This document shows positions 32,757 to 40,244 of a stretch of 49,142 nt of DNA, piece after piece. The position numbers and the translations under genes are program-made. Origin of the DNA: Oscillospiraceae bacterium (GTDB taxonomy: Bacteria; Bacillota; Clostridia; Monoglobales; WRAG01); NCBI GenBank assembly GCA_009780345.1, contig WRAG01000015.1, forward strand, positions 1 through 49,142, read 5' to 3'. Position 1 is the stretch's first letter, and the number at the start of each line of letters is the position of its first letter. Below the pieces are notes generated by a model that searched no databases, was not told the origin of the DNA, and saw only the letters and a program-made list of their open reading frames with translations.

Positions 32757-34583
32757 TTATCTCTCCCGATTCACTATTTCACCTTTCAGCTTCTCGATCA
32801 ACGCGTCTACCGACATAGAGCCTAAATCGCCGGCGGCAATTGCGGCTTGGGTGTCGGCGCCGTCTTTTAGAGCGGCTTGCGTCGCTTTGCGCGAGCGAAG
32901 TGAAACGCTTCCCGCTTCCTCTTCTGCCTCGCCGACGATAAGCGTGTACGGGATTTTGTCAAGCTGCGTTTCGCGGATTTTTTTGCCAAGTTTTTCGTTC
33001 CGCTCGTCAAGTTCGACACTCAAACCGTTGTTGCGCAAGGCTTCTTGCACACTGCGCGCGTAATCGTTGTATTTCTCGGAAATCGGCAGAATTCGCGCGT
33101 GAACCGGAGCGAGCCAAAGCGGCAAATCGCCCGCGTATTTCTCGATCAAAAGCGCCAAAGTCCGCTCGTAGCAACCGATAGACGAACGATGGATAATATA
33201 CGGGCGCTTTTTCACACCATCCGCGTCGATGTAGGTCATATCGAAGCGGTCGGCAAGCGCGAAGTCAAGCTGTATCGTGATTATCGTATCTTCCTTGCCG
33301 TGAACGTTGCGGCATTGGATGTCTAATTTCGGGCCGTAAAACGCCGCCTCGCCGTCGGCTTCGACGTACTTTATGCCCATTTTGTCGATAATTTTCTTCA
33401 TCAGCTGTTGGCTCGATTCCCATTCGTCGGGCGCGCCGATGTATTTGTCCTTATTTGACGCGTCCCACTTGGAAAAACGATACCAAATATCTTCTTTGAT
33501 TCCGATTGCGTCCATGATATAGTCGATAAGCTCGATAACCGCGGCGAATTCGTCTTCCAACTGCTCGGGCGTAACGATTAAGTGCCCCTCGGACAATGTG
33601 AATTGCCGCACACGGATCAGTCCGTGCATTTCGCCGCTCGATTCGTTGCGGAACAGCGTTGATGTCTCGGAATAGCGCACCGGCAAATCGCGGTAACTGT
33701 GCAGTTTCGCGTTGTATATACTAAACTGAAACGGGCAGGTCATAGGGCGAAGCGCAAGGACTTCTTTCCCCTCGCTCTCGTCGCCGTCGCCGAGGACGAA
33801 CATTCCGTCCTTATAATGCTGCCAATGCCCCGAAACCTTGTAAAGGTCGCTTTTTGCCATAAACGGCGTTTTTGTTGATTGATAGCCGCGGCGCTCTTCC
33901 TCGTCCTCCACGAATCGTTGCAATGTTTGCATGATTTTCGCGCCTTTCGGCATTAGAATCGGCAAACCTTGCCCGATTTTCTCGTCGGTCATAAAAATTC
34001 CGAGTTCCCGCCCAAGTTTGTTGTGGTCGCGCTGTTTCGCTTCTTCCAGCATTTCAACGTACTCGTTAAGCTCGTCTTTCGTCGGAAACGAGATTCCGTA
34101 AACGCGGCAGAGCGACTTGTTGTTTTGGTCGCCTTTCCAATACGCGGCGGTGGCGGAGAGAAGCTTCAACGCTTTGATTTTTCCGGTTTTCTCCAGGTGC
34201 GGCCCGGCGCAAAGGTCGGTAAAATCGCCTTGTTTATAGAAAGAAATGGTTTCGTCGTCGGGCAAATCGTTGATAAGCTCGACTTTGTAGGGGTTGTCCG
34301 CAACAAGCGCGAGCGCTTCGGCGCGCGGAAGTTCGAACCGCTCGATTGGCAGGTTTTCCTTGATGATTTTCTTGATTTCTGATTGAATTTTCGTCAAATC
34401 TTCTTGCGTGAACGGCGTTTCGACGTCGAAATCGTAGTAGAAACCGTTGTCAATTGCCGGACCGATTCCAAGTTTCGCAGTCGGAAACAGGCGGTTCACC
34501 GCCTGCGCCAGGATGTGCGCCGACGTGTGCCAGTATGTTTTTTTCTCGACGGTTCCGTCGTGTAGGTTGAAATGTGTGTTCAT
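32757..34583 (-). CDS. thrS: threonine--tRNA ligase
   Basis: The 608-residue class II synthetase charges tRNA-Thr. It begins directly with the editing domain (HTSAHILAQAV near residue 19) and lacks most of the N-terminal TGS domain of the E. coli enzyme. Class II motifs are present: LALRPMTCPFQFSIYN with the zinc cysteine, LPVRYSETSTLFRNE, and IHRSSIGCYERTLALLIEKY. The anticodon-binding domain occupies about 505-608. AAGGAGGATAT precedes the ATG. No T-box leader is recognisable upstream; that space is filled with repeats. The truncated Pr6Pr frame follows by 26 nt. Confidence 0.94.
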   Translation of the reverse strand: MNTHFNLHDGTVEKKTYWHTSAHILAQAVNRLFPTAKLGIGPAIDNGFYYDFDVETPFTQEDLTKIQSEIKKIIKENLPIERFELPRAEALALVADNPYKVELINDLPDDETISFYKQGDFTDLCAGPHLEKTGKIKALKLLSATAAYWKGDQNNKSLCRVYGISFPTKDELNEYVEMLEEAKQRDHNKLGRELGIFMTDEKIGQGLPILMPKGAKIMQTLQRFVEDEEERRGYQSTKTPFMAKSDLYKVSGHWQHYKDGMFVLGDGDESEGKEVLALRPMTCPFQFSIYNAKLHSYRDLPVRYSETSTLFRNESSGEMHGLIRVRQFTLSEGHLIVTPEQLEDEFAAVIELIDYIMDAIGIKEDIWYRFSKWDASNKDKYIGAPDEWESSQQLMKKIIDKMGIKYVEADGEAAFYGPKLDIQCRNVHGKEDTIITIQLDFALADRFDMTYIDADGVKKRPYIIHRSSIGCYERTLALLIEKYAGDLPLWLAPVHARILPISEKYNDYARSVQEALRNNGLSVELDERNEKLGKKIRETQLDKIPYTLIVGEAEEEAGSVSLRSRKATQAALKDGADTQAAIAAGDLGSMSVDALIEKLKGEIVNRER

Positions 34584-34715
34584 TTTTATATCCTCCTTAG
34601 ATTATGGGAACTTTCTTGTAGTGCGCCCGCGGGCGCGGGGTTAAATCTTTTCAGCGAAGTCGCTGTAGTATTTGCGCTTGTCAGCGCAGGACGACAAGGG
34701 TGTGTTTGCTTAAAA

Positions 34716-34806
34716 CAATCCTCAGTCACTTCGTGACAGCTCCTTTGCCAAAGGAGCCTTTAAAGCCCCCTGAGGCAAAGGGGGTGCCCGCAAGGGCGGG
34801 GGATTG
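34716..34806 (+). repeat. complete 91-nt CAATCC..GGATTG element
   Basis: Terminal CAATCC (34716) and GGATTG (34806) are inverted repeats. Inside are hairpins GTCAC/GTGAC and GCTCCTTT/AAAGGAGC, and CCCCCTGAG/CAAGGGGG-type sequence. The left half matches the copy inside ispH. The layout resembles a small non-autonomous mobile element. Confidence 0.8.
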
Positions 34807-34984
34807 TCATGTTAGCGAACCGCATTCGCGGTAAATGAGACTTAGCTTACGTATTTTGTAAGCTTTAGTCGAATTATCCAGCGACCAACGGGAGTCGGGA
34901 AAGACTGGCGAGTACGGACACTGTTTCTTTTGAGCCTGCGGCTTTTGCCGCCGTAATTACTAAACTGAGAGGGTATTGATTGCA

Positions 34985-35221
34985 GTTCTTTATAAGCGGC
35001 GCGCTTTTAATAGCGCTATAGCGCGTTTGCGCCGCAAGTTTTACTAAATTTTTTGTGAAAAAATTTTTGGGGCTTGATAAGGGTGTCAACACACCCTTAT
35101 CGCTCTGCGGCAGCCGCCGCACATATGCGCTTGTCAGCGCAAGACAGCTCGCGCCCGTTAGGCGCAAAAATTTTGCAAAACTTTTTCCAAAAGTTTTACG
35201 GTCTAAGGCGCGTTGCGCCTT
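34985..35221 (-). repeat. long repeat block inverted relative to 42773-42970
   Basis: The modules GGCGCGCTTTTAATAGCGCT, ATAGCGCGTTTGCGCCGC, CCCTTATCGCTCTGCGGCAG, GCGCTTGTCAGCGCAAGACAG and AAGGCGCGTTGCGCCTT recur in reverse order and orientation at 42773-42970. Confidence 0.85.
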
Positions 35222-35230
35222 AAATAAAAT

Positions 35231-35262
35231 TTTAGCGCGCTACGAATAGCACGCTAAAAAAT
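35231..35262 (-). terminator. terminator of rpsU
   Basis: TTTTAGCG..GCTA CGAA TAGC..CGCTAAAA forms a hairpin. On the minus strand it is followed by T-residues, just after the rpsU stop. Confidence 0.8.
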
Positions 35263-35276
35263 ATTTTTGAATTATA

Positions 35277-35453
35277 CTATTTGAACTTGCGTTTGCGAGC
35301 CGCTTCCGATTTTTTCTTGCGGCGAACGCTTGGTTTTTCATAATGCTCGTGACGTCTAACGTCGCTCATAACTCCCGCACGCGCACAAGAACGCTTAAAA
35401 CGGCGAAGCGCATTATCTAAAGACTCGTTATCTTTAATTTTGATTTCAGCCAT
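35277..35453 (-). CDS. rpsU: 30S ribosomal protein S21
   Basis: The 58-residue basic protein starts [20 protein letters not shown]. Residues [20 protein letters not shown] and a Lys/Arg-rich C terminus identify S21, which assists initiation on the small subunit. The stop is at 35277-35279. GGAGGG lies 7 nt before the ATG. A consensus promoter lies at 35499-35527, and a terminator follows. Confidence 0.96.
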   Translation of the reverse strand: MAEIKIKDNESLDNALRRFKRSCARAGVMSDVRRHEHYEKPSVRRKKKSEAARKRKFK

Positions 35454-35498
35454 TTACTTTCCCTCCATTCTCGTGCAAACTGCATTGTTTTCAAACTA

Positions 35499-35527
35499 AT
35501 TATACATCCTTTTGATCGCCATGTCAA
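35499..35527 (-). promoter_or_regulatory. rpsU promoter
   Basis: On the minus strand TTGACA (35522-35527) and TATAAT (35499-35504) are separated by 17 bp, a perfect consensus. Confidence 0.88.
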
Positions 35528-35544
35528 GTGTTATTTAAAAAAAA

Positions 35545-35573
35545 TTGACTTTTTTTCGAATTTAGGATATACT
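35545..35573 (+). promoter_or_regulatory. yqeG promoter
   Basis: TTGACT (35545-35550) and TATACT (35568-35573) are separated by 17 bp. It is divergent from the rpsU promoter. Confidence 0.82.
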
Positions 35574-35600
35574 ATTTTGTGGGAAAGAAGGGAATTTTAT

Positions 35601-36098
35601 ATGAGTAAATTATTGCCAAAATTATATTTAGACAGCGTGTTCCATATCGACTTTGAAACGCTGAAAAACCAAGGAATCACAACGCTTTTGTTCGATCTTG
35701 ACAACACGATTGCGGCTTATGAAGTTCCTGTCGCGGACGAGCGGGTTATCGAGTTTTTCGCGAACCTTAAAGAGATGGGATTTTTCGTGTGCCTGGTTTC
35801 AAACAATCGGAACGAGCGTGTGTTGACTTACGCCGATTCGCTTGATATTTCGTACATTTCGTTCGCGAAAAAGCCGTTTAAAGGCGGGCTTTTAAAGGCG
35901 TGCGCTATATTTGGCTCGAAACCGAACGACTGCGCGCTGATCGGCGACCAGGTTTTTACCGACGTTTTCGGTGGGAATCGCTTGGGAATGTTCACTATTT
36001 TAGTTAAGCCGATTTCGCCGCCGGCGGGATTTTTTATCAAACAGAAGCGGCGGCTTGAACGAATGGTGCTTAGGAGGCTTAAAAACAATGGACAATGA
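35601..36098 (+). CDS. YqeG-family HAD phosphatase
   Basis: The 165-residue HAD-IIIA phosphatase has motif I LLFDLDNTIAAYE (about 30-42), motif II LVSNN, Lys in FAKKPFKGG and motif IV LIGDQVFTDVFGGN. The ATG at 35601 has an AAGGGAA site; an upstream GTG-type extension to 35577 has none. YqeG proteins are common in Bacillota and may dephosphorylate a phospholipid or sugar intermediate; the substrate is uncertain. The end overlaps the next gene by 11 nt. Confidence 0.88.
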   Translation: MSKLLPKLYLDSVFHIDFETLKNQGITTLLFDLDNTIAAYEVPVADERVIEFFANLKEMGFFVCLVSNNRNERVLTYADSLDISYISFAKKPFKGGLLKACAIFGSKPNDCALIGDQVFTDVFGGNRLGMFTILVKPISPPAGFFIKQKRRLERMVLRRLKNNGQ

Positions 36099-37011
36099 AC
36101 AATTGACAATTAACAATGATTGTGAGATTTTGCAAAAAATGCAAAATCCTGCTTTATTCGGTGTTGCGGGGAACTGCGACGATTTTTACGCGGCGGGAAA
36201 TAAGGCATCGGTGAAAATGCCGCAATATTTAAAAGATAACGGGCTTTCGGTTTACGAATACCAGTGCGGAAAAGGTGTTAAGATTTCCGAGAAAACCGCG
36301 CGGGAACTGGGGCAAGCGGCGATAGAGTGCGGGATTATGCTGACCGTTCACGCGCCTTACTATATCAGCCTGTCAAGCGAGAGCGAGGAAACGCGGACGA
36401 AGAGTATCAAATATATCACCGACACGCTTGAAGCCGCGCGATGGATGGGCGCGAAGCGAATTGTGATTCATAGCGGCTCGTGCGCGAAAATGACGCGCGC
36501 CGAGGCGTTATCCCTCGCCCAAGATACGCTTACTCGCGCGATTGCCGAGGCGGAAAATTTGGGGCTTGCCGACATCCATATTTGCCCCGAAACGATGGGG
36601 AAAATTAACCAACTTGGGACAGTCGAAGAGGTTGTCGAGCTTTGCAAGCTTGACGAGCGGCTCATTCCAACCATTGATTTCGGGCATGTGAACGCTAGAA
36701 CTCTCGGCGGGTTGCGGAATAAGGAAGATTTTGAGTATATTTTTGATGTGATGGAAAACGGACTCGGACGCGAGCGCGCGGCGAACTTTCATTCGCATTA
36801 CAGTCGTATTGAGTTCACAGACGGCGGCGAGAAAAAGCATCATACGTTTGCGGATACAGAGTACGGCCCGGAGTTTGCGCCGATTGCGCAGATTATTGCC
36901 AAACGCGGACTTTCACCGGTGATTATTTGTGAATCACGCGGGACACAGACGCGCGACGCGGTGGAGATGCAGCGGATTTACGAAGAAGAATTAAAAAAGC
37001 TGAACGCGTAA
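36088..37011 (+). CDS. endonuclease IV-like TIM-barrel protein
   Basis: The 307-residue protein of the AP endonuclease family 2 has metal-site motifs VHAPYYISL, IVIHSGSCAK, ICPETMGK, TIDFGHVNAR, NFHSHYS and IICESRG. Family members cut DNA at abasic sites using zinc ions, and the motifs look intact. The ATG at 36088 follows TAGGAGG at 36071-36077. The first residues, MDNEQLTINN, are encoded by CAATGGACAATGAACAATT-type repeat sequence, so the N terminus is repeat-derived and the conserved protein starts near PALFGVAGNC. It overlaps yqeG by 11 nt. Confidence 0.85.
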   Translation: MDNEQLTINNDCEILQKMQNPALFGVAGNCDDFYAAGNKASVKMPQYLKDNGLSVYEYQCGKGVKISEKTARELGQAAIECGIMLTVHAPYYISLSSESEETRTKSIKYITDTLEAARWMGAKRIVIHSGSCAKMTRAEALSLAQDTLTRAIAEAENLGLADIHICPETMGKINQLGTVEEVVELCKLDERLIPTIDFGHVNARTLGGLRNKEDFEYIFDVMENGLGRERAANFHSHYSRIEFTDGGEKKHHTFADTEYGPEFAPIAQIIAKRGLSPVIICESRGTQTRDAVEMQRIYEEELKKLNA

Positions 37012-37031
37012 TGCGTTCAGCTGTGACAAAT

Positions 37032-37922
37032 CTATTTTGCGGCGAAATCAAAACCGTAAAAGAGTTCGGGTGCGTAGGTTTTAAAAAACGAATCAGATGA
37101 AACTCGCCCTAATCGCCTAAACATACCATCATGGCCATCTTCCGGTGACGGAAAACGTATGTAGAGAGTGTCGTAATAAAGATGGAAGTCATAAGTTACA
37201 AAACCTAATGTCTCGCTTCCCCATGTCAGTTGTCCGTTTTGCGCCGACCATTCAAACGGTTCGCTGTGTATTTCAAAAGGTGGTTCTTCGATGAAAATGT
37301 CTACTATGTTTCTAAGTTCTCCGGTGCCGTCTGCGCGAAAATAAAGCGTAACTCCAAAATGTTGCATCATCCCGCCGTCATTTATCATCCATACTCCAAG
37401 TAAATAAGATATATCAAGTTTGCGTTCCGGCGTTTCATCCGCCAATTCAATTGTCACAACTCTCACTTCGTCGTTCCAATCGACGTTTGCTCCGAACACT
37501 TCCAATATCGCTCTTAAAGGCACTAATGTTCTATTATTTACGATTTGCGGCGGCACGTCAAATTCTATTTCTTCTCTCGCGCGTTCAGTCCCGCGAAATA
37601 TTGTAGTGGTATAGAGTCCCGGCCTCAAAAACATACTAAATGATTGATTAAGTTCTTGCATACTAGGCATTTGCTCGCCAAACTGCGTATGCGCAAATAT
37701 GTGCTGATATTCCTCAGACCAATAAACCACCGCGCCCAACGCCTCGAATATCGCGCGCATTGGAACCATTGTGCGGTCATTAATTATCTGCGGCGGGACG
37801 TCGAATTCAACTCGCTCACCGTTTAGATAGACTGCGATTTCTTGCGTGTCCGCCGTTACGGGGAACACGAACAGCGAAATCGCGAGAAATAAAACTAAAC
37901 ATAAAGATAGAATTTTTTTCAC
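37032..37922 (-). CDS. exported protein with two stalk domains
   Basis: The protein of about 296 residues uses a GTG start at 37922 after AAAGGATG. A signal peptide (KKILSLCLVLFLAISLFVFP) leads to a first stalk domain (about 28-90; VPPQIINDRTMVPMRAIFEA) and a second (about 118-165; VPPQIVNNRTLVPLRAILEV). A C-terminal lipocalin-like domain (about 170-275) follows (ISYLLGVWMINDGGM). It is a paralogue of the 31287-32156 protein. Its promoter overlaps that of the divergent M24 peptidase gene. Function is unknown. Confidence 0.82.
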   Translation of the reverse strand: MKKILSLCLVLFLAISLFVFPVTADTQEIAVYLNGERVEFDVPPQIINDRTMVPMRAIFEALGAVVYWSEEYQHIFAHTQFGEQMPSMQELNQSFSMFLRPGLYTTTIFRGTERAREEIEFDVPPQIVNNRTLVPLRAILEVFGANVDWNDEVRVVTIELADETPERKLDISYLLGVWMINDGGMMQHFGVTLYFRADGTGELRNIVDIFIEEPPFEIHSEPFEWSAQNGQLTWGSETLGFVTYDFHLYYDTLYIRFPSPEDGHDGMFRRLGRVSSDSFFKTYAPELFYGFDFAAK

Positions 37923-37944
37923 AAAAACACATCCTTTCGCGAAA

Positions 37945-37989
37945 AGTATAGCACTTTGTCTTGAAAAGGTCAAGCATTTAGGTTATAAT
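37945..37989. promoter_or_regulatory. interlocked divergent promoters
   Basis: Minus strand: TTGACC (37968-37973) with TATACT (37945-37950) drives the stalk-domain gene. Plus strand: TTGAAA (37961-37966) with TATAAT (37984-37989) drives the M24 peptidase gene. Both spacers are 17 bp and the two -35 regions interlock, so only one polymerase can bind at a time. Confidence 0.8.
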
Positions 37990-38041
37990 ATATAGGAATA
38001 TTGGAATAAAAATTTTGACAACTATCGAAGGTGACGAAAAA

Positions 38042-38746
38042 ATGATCAAAGAACATCACGAAATCGAAAAAATGCAGCAGGCACAGCGAGTTGCTGATCG
38101 GGCGTTCGAATATATTTTACCGCATATCAAAATCGGCGCGCGGGAGGTTGATATTGCCGACAAAATTTATAAATTTTTCGAAAAAGAGGGCGTTTTACCG
38201 CTCGCTTTTGATACTATTGTGGTTTCGGGGGTTCGAGGCTGTTTGCCGCACGGCGAGCCGACCGAAAAGGCGTTTGAATACGGCGAATTTATAACTCTTG
38301 ATTTCGGTTGCACATTTGAGGGGTATTGTAGCGATATGACACGAACAGTTGCGGTTGGTGCGGTGTCAAGCGAGCAGCTTTACATCTACGAAACCGTTCT
38401 CGCGGCGCAGGTTGTGGCGATCGAGTATATCAAAGCCGGTATTTCGTGCTTCGACGCCGACAAAGTTGCCCGAGATATTATTTCGGAGGCGAAAAAGTTC
38501 CGTCCCGACGGCTACGGCGAGTTTTTCGTTCATACGCTCGGGCACGGAGTCGGGCGAGAAGTTCATGAAGAGCCGCGGCTCTCTAGCAAATCGGAGGATA
38601 TTTTGCAAACTAATATGGTTGTCACGGTTGAGCCGGGGATATATATTCCCGATTGGGGCGGCGTCAGAATTGAGGATATGGTTTGGGTGCGGGACGACGG
38701 GGTTGTGAATTTGACGAAAGCACCGAAAGAGTTGATGGTGCTATAA
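38042..38746 (+). CDS. M24 metallopeptidase without the creatinase N-domain
   Basis: The 234-residue pita-bread fold enzyme is related to Xaa-Pro aminopeptidase and methionine aminopeptidase. Metal ligands are visible: Asp87, Asp98, His168, Glu197 and Glu211, with His70 as second-shell residue. The sequence VVTVEPGIYIPDWGGVRIED is of the Xaa-Pro (PepQ/YqhT) type. The usual N-terminal domain of about 120 residues is absent. It starts at an ATG preceded by GAAGGTGA. In many Bacillota a yqhT-like gene lies upstream of efp and spoIIIA; here it is near spoIIIA but no efp is seen. Confidence 0.88.
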   Translation: MIKEHHEIEKMQQAQRVADRAFEYILPHIKIGAREVDIADKIYKFFEKEGVLPLAFDTIVVSGVRGCLPHGEPTEKAFEYGEFITLDFGCTFEGYCSDMTRTVAVGAVSSEQLYIYETVLAAQVVAIEYIKAGISCFDADKVARDIISEAKKFRPDGYGEFFVHTLGHGVGREVHEEPRLSSKSEDILQTNMVVTVEPGIYIPDWGGVRIEDMVWVRDDGVVNLTKAPKELMVL

Positions 38747-38753
38747 AATTTCA

Positions 38754-38782
38754 TTGATTTTATCGTCTGTTTGTGCTATAAT
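38754..38782 (+). promoter_or_regulatory. promoter of the 2-TM protein gene
   Basis: TTGATT (38754-38759) and TATAAT (38777-38782) are separated by 17 bp. The predicted transcript starts close to 38789, at the base of a possible stem. Confidence 0.8.
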
Positions 38783-38788
38783 ATTATC

Positions 38789-38864
38789 GGGATTTTGACG
38801 ATATGAGGGGGCGGCACCCATAGACGCGGGCTTTCGTTCGTGTAAAAACAGCAGGAAATATCCC
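38789..38864 (+). promoter_or_regulatory. possible structured 5' leader
   Basis: GGGATTTT (38789-38796) can pair with GAAATATCCC (38855-38864), so the first bases of the transcript form the closing stem. Inside are GGG..CCC and ACGCGGGC TTTC GTTCGTGT hairpins. The layout fits a cis-regulatory RNA, but it matches no riboswitch class that I recognise. Confidence 0.4.
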
Positions 38865-38899
38865 ATTGTCCTTAAAATATTAAAACGAGGTGTAATTTT

Positions 38900-39379
38900 A
38901 TGGATAATAAAAATAAAGTTTTGTTGTATGATTCAAATGATGTAAAAATCGGGGAAACCTTTATTCGCAGGGCGCGGCAACTTGTGAAGCAACAGCGCGG
39001 CGAGTGGACGGACGAGAGCCAAAGCGCGGTCAAATTCTTCCCCGACAAGGTCGAGGGCTGGGAAGACGTCGCGATTGAGGACGAAGCGTTGGTCGCATTG
39101 GCGGAGAGACGAATCAAAGAACGCACGCGGATTATCGCTCATTCAATCGCGCTTGTTCCGGTATTTATTTTGTTGTTAATACTCTCGGCCAATTTTTTCT
39201 TTGGCTCGGACGTTGGAGTAGCTCTGGGATTTTCTGCCGGCGCATGGCTTACGGGGTACGTAATCCATTTGTGTCAGTTTATTTTGCCGAGGCGGAACAA
39301 AATGTTTAACACCGAAGAGCGCAAAGCGCGCCGATTGGCAACAGAGATTGCGATTTTGAAAAATGAGTTGCAGCAGTAG
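38900..39379 (+). CDS. two-TM membrane protein with conserved N-terminal motif
   Basis: The 159-residue protein starts MDNKNKVLLYDSNDVKIGET. The motif GETFIRRARQLVKQQRGEW, about residues 18-36, looks conserved: short basic domains of this type occur in clostridial proteins. Two membrane segments (about 80-100 and 105-130) and a basic C terminus follow. CGAGGTG at about 38886 serves as ribosome binding site. It has its own promoter and a leader of about 110 nt. Function is unknown. Confidence 0.6.
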   Translation: MDNKNKVLLYDSNDVKIGETFIRRARQLVKQQRGEWTDESQSAVKFFPDKVEGWEDVAIEDEALVALAERRIKERTRIIAHSIALVPVFILLLILSANFFFGSDVGVALGFSAGAWLTGYVIHLCQFILPRRNKMFNTEERKARRLATEIAILKNELQQ

Positions 39380-39390
39380 TTGTAAATCTA

Positions 39391-39420
39391 AAACCCGGCG
39401 GTCAATTGACCGCCGGGTTT
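39391..39420. terminator. 30-bp palindrome between converging genes
   Basis: AAACCCGGCGGTCAA and its reverse complement form a perfect palindrome between the 2-TM gene (plus) and spoIIIAH (minus). It fits a bidirectional terminator. Confidence 0.85.
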
Positions 39421-39424
39421 TGTG

Positions 39425-39961
39425 TTATATACTTGAAATTCTTATTCGTTCTGCTCTGACACCGGTTTGACCGATTACGATATCTTGAATTTGCGCAACT
39501 ATGCTTGAGTCGAGTTCGTCAGCTTTTACCACCACCGAAACATTTGTTTCGTCGATAAATACTACCGCTTCTTCGATTCCGCGGGCGCGGATTAGGCTTT
39601 CGATAATCGCCTCTCGCTCGATGTTGCGCGCGATGTTCGTCACCTGCGTTTGCGCGGTCGAGCGCGCTTCGGGCGTTGACGCGTTGTTGTTTATAATCGT
39701 GTTCAAGAGTTCAATCGCCTCACTTCGGGCAACGTCCTTGCGCTGGCGCGTTTCGGCGAAGTATGCGGTGGTTGTGGCGGTTCCGACGGTTATACCGCCC
39801 TCGTCGCTTGAGATTCCCGAAACTCTGTCGGGTTCGTCAATCCCCGCCACCGGCAGGAAGTCGTCCAGGAAATCATCTCCCGTCCAACGGACGTATCCGG
39901 CGATTAGCACCAGCGCGACAAGCCCTAAAACTAGTATTTGCTTTGATTTGAATTTTTTCAT
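39425..39961 (-). CDS. spoIIIAH: stage III sporulation protein AH
   Basis: The 178-residue protein has one N-terminal membrane anchor (about 8-27) and an extracytoplasmic YscJ/FliF-like domain (about 70-178). It acts in the mother-cell membrane and joins SpoIIQ of the forespore to form the feeding-tube channel. The family pattern AYFAETRQRKDVARSEAIEL and VSVVVKADELDSSIVAQIQD supports the call. GGAGG lies before the ATG. It is the last gene of the operon, separated from spoIIIAG by a 283-nt repeat-filled gap. Confidence 0.92.
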   Translation of the reverse strand: MKKFKSKQILVLGLVALVLIAGYVRWTGDDFLDDFLPVAGIDEPDRVSGISSDEGGITVGTATTTAYFAETRQRKDVARSEAIELLNTIINNNASTPEARSTAQTQVTNIARNIEREAIIESLIRARGIEEAVVFIDETNVSVVVKADELDSSIVAQIQDIVIGQTGVRAERIRISSI

Positions 39962-40244
39962 TTTATCCTCCTACAATATAAAATTAATAATTTTTTATTT
40001 TTAAATCGCCTTTGATGGTGTTTTGCGCCTGCGGGCGCGGGCTTTTGTTTGGGCTTCGAAGCCCGACTTTGTTTGATAAGGGCTAATCGTAGCCCTTATC
40101 AATCCCCGAAAAACTTTTGAAGTCAAAAGTTTTATCAAAAACTCCTCCCGCCGCCTGCGACCCACGCAAAAAGCGCGCGGGTACCCCGCTTGGCGGAAAC
40201 GAAGATAAGTACGAACGTCGATTTTGTGAGTACGAACGTCGATG
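39962..40244. repeat. repeat mosaic between spoIIIAH and spoIIIAG
   Basis: GCGCCTGCGGGCGC (about 40026), GGGCTTCGAAGCCC (40051), a CCCTTATC/GATAAGGG pair (40074-40102), an ACTTTTGA..TCAAAAGT hairpin (about 40112-40130) and a CCGCCGC..GCGCGCGGG..CCCCGCTTGGCGG module also found near 20645 fill about 170 nt. An 18-nt direct repeat, GTACGAACGTCGAT, occurs twice (40210 and 40231). Confidence 0.8.

Larger units (their letters stand above)
34584..35276. other. 693-nt gene-free repeat mosaic between rpsU and thrS
   Basis: It contains a GCGCCCGCGGGCGC palindrome (34622), two GCGCTTGTCAGCGC hairpins (about 34676 and 35128), a complete CAATCC..GGATTG element (34716-34806) and a block (about 34940-35221) that is inverted at 42773-43025. 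A possible T-box for thrS was looked for and not found. Confidence 0.85.

Noticed and set aside
34584..35276. T-box riboswitch for thrS
   Set aside because: No T-box consensus or antiterminator was recognisable by eye on the minus strand. The region consists of repeat modules.
40210..40244. Short CRISPR-like array from the repeated GTACGAACGTCGAT
   Set aside because: There are only two copies 21 nt apart, with no spacer structure and no cas genes.
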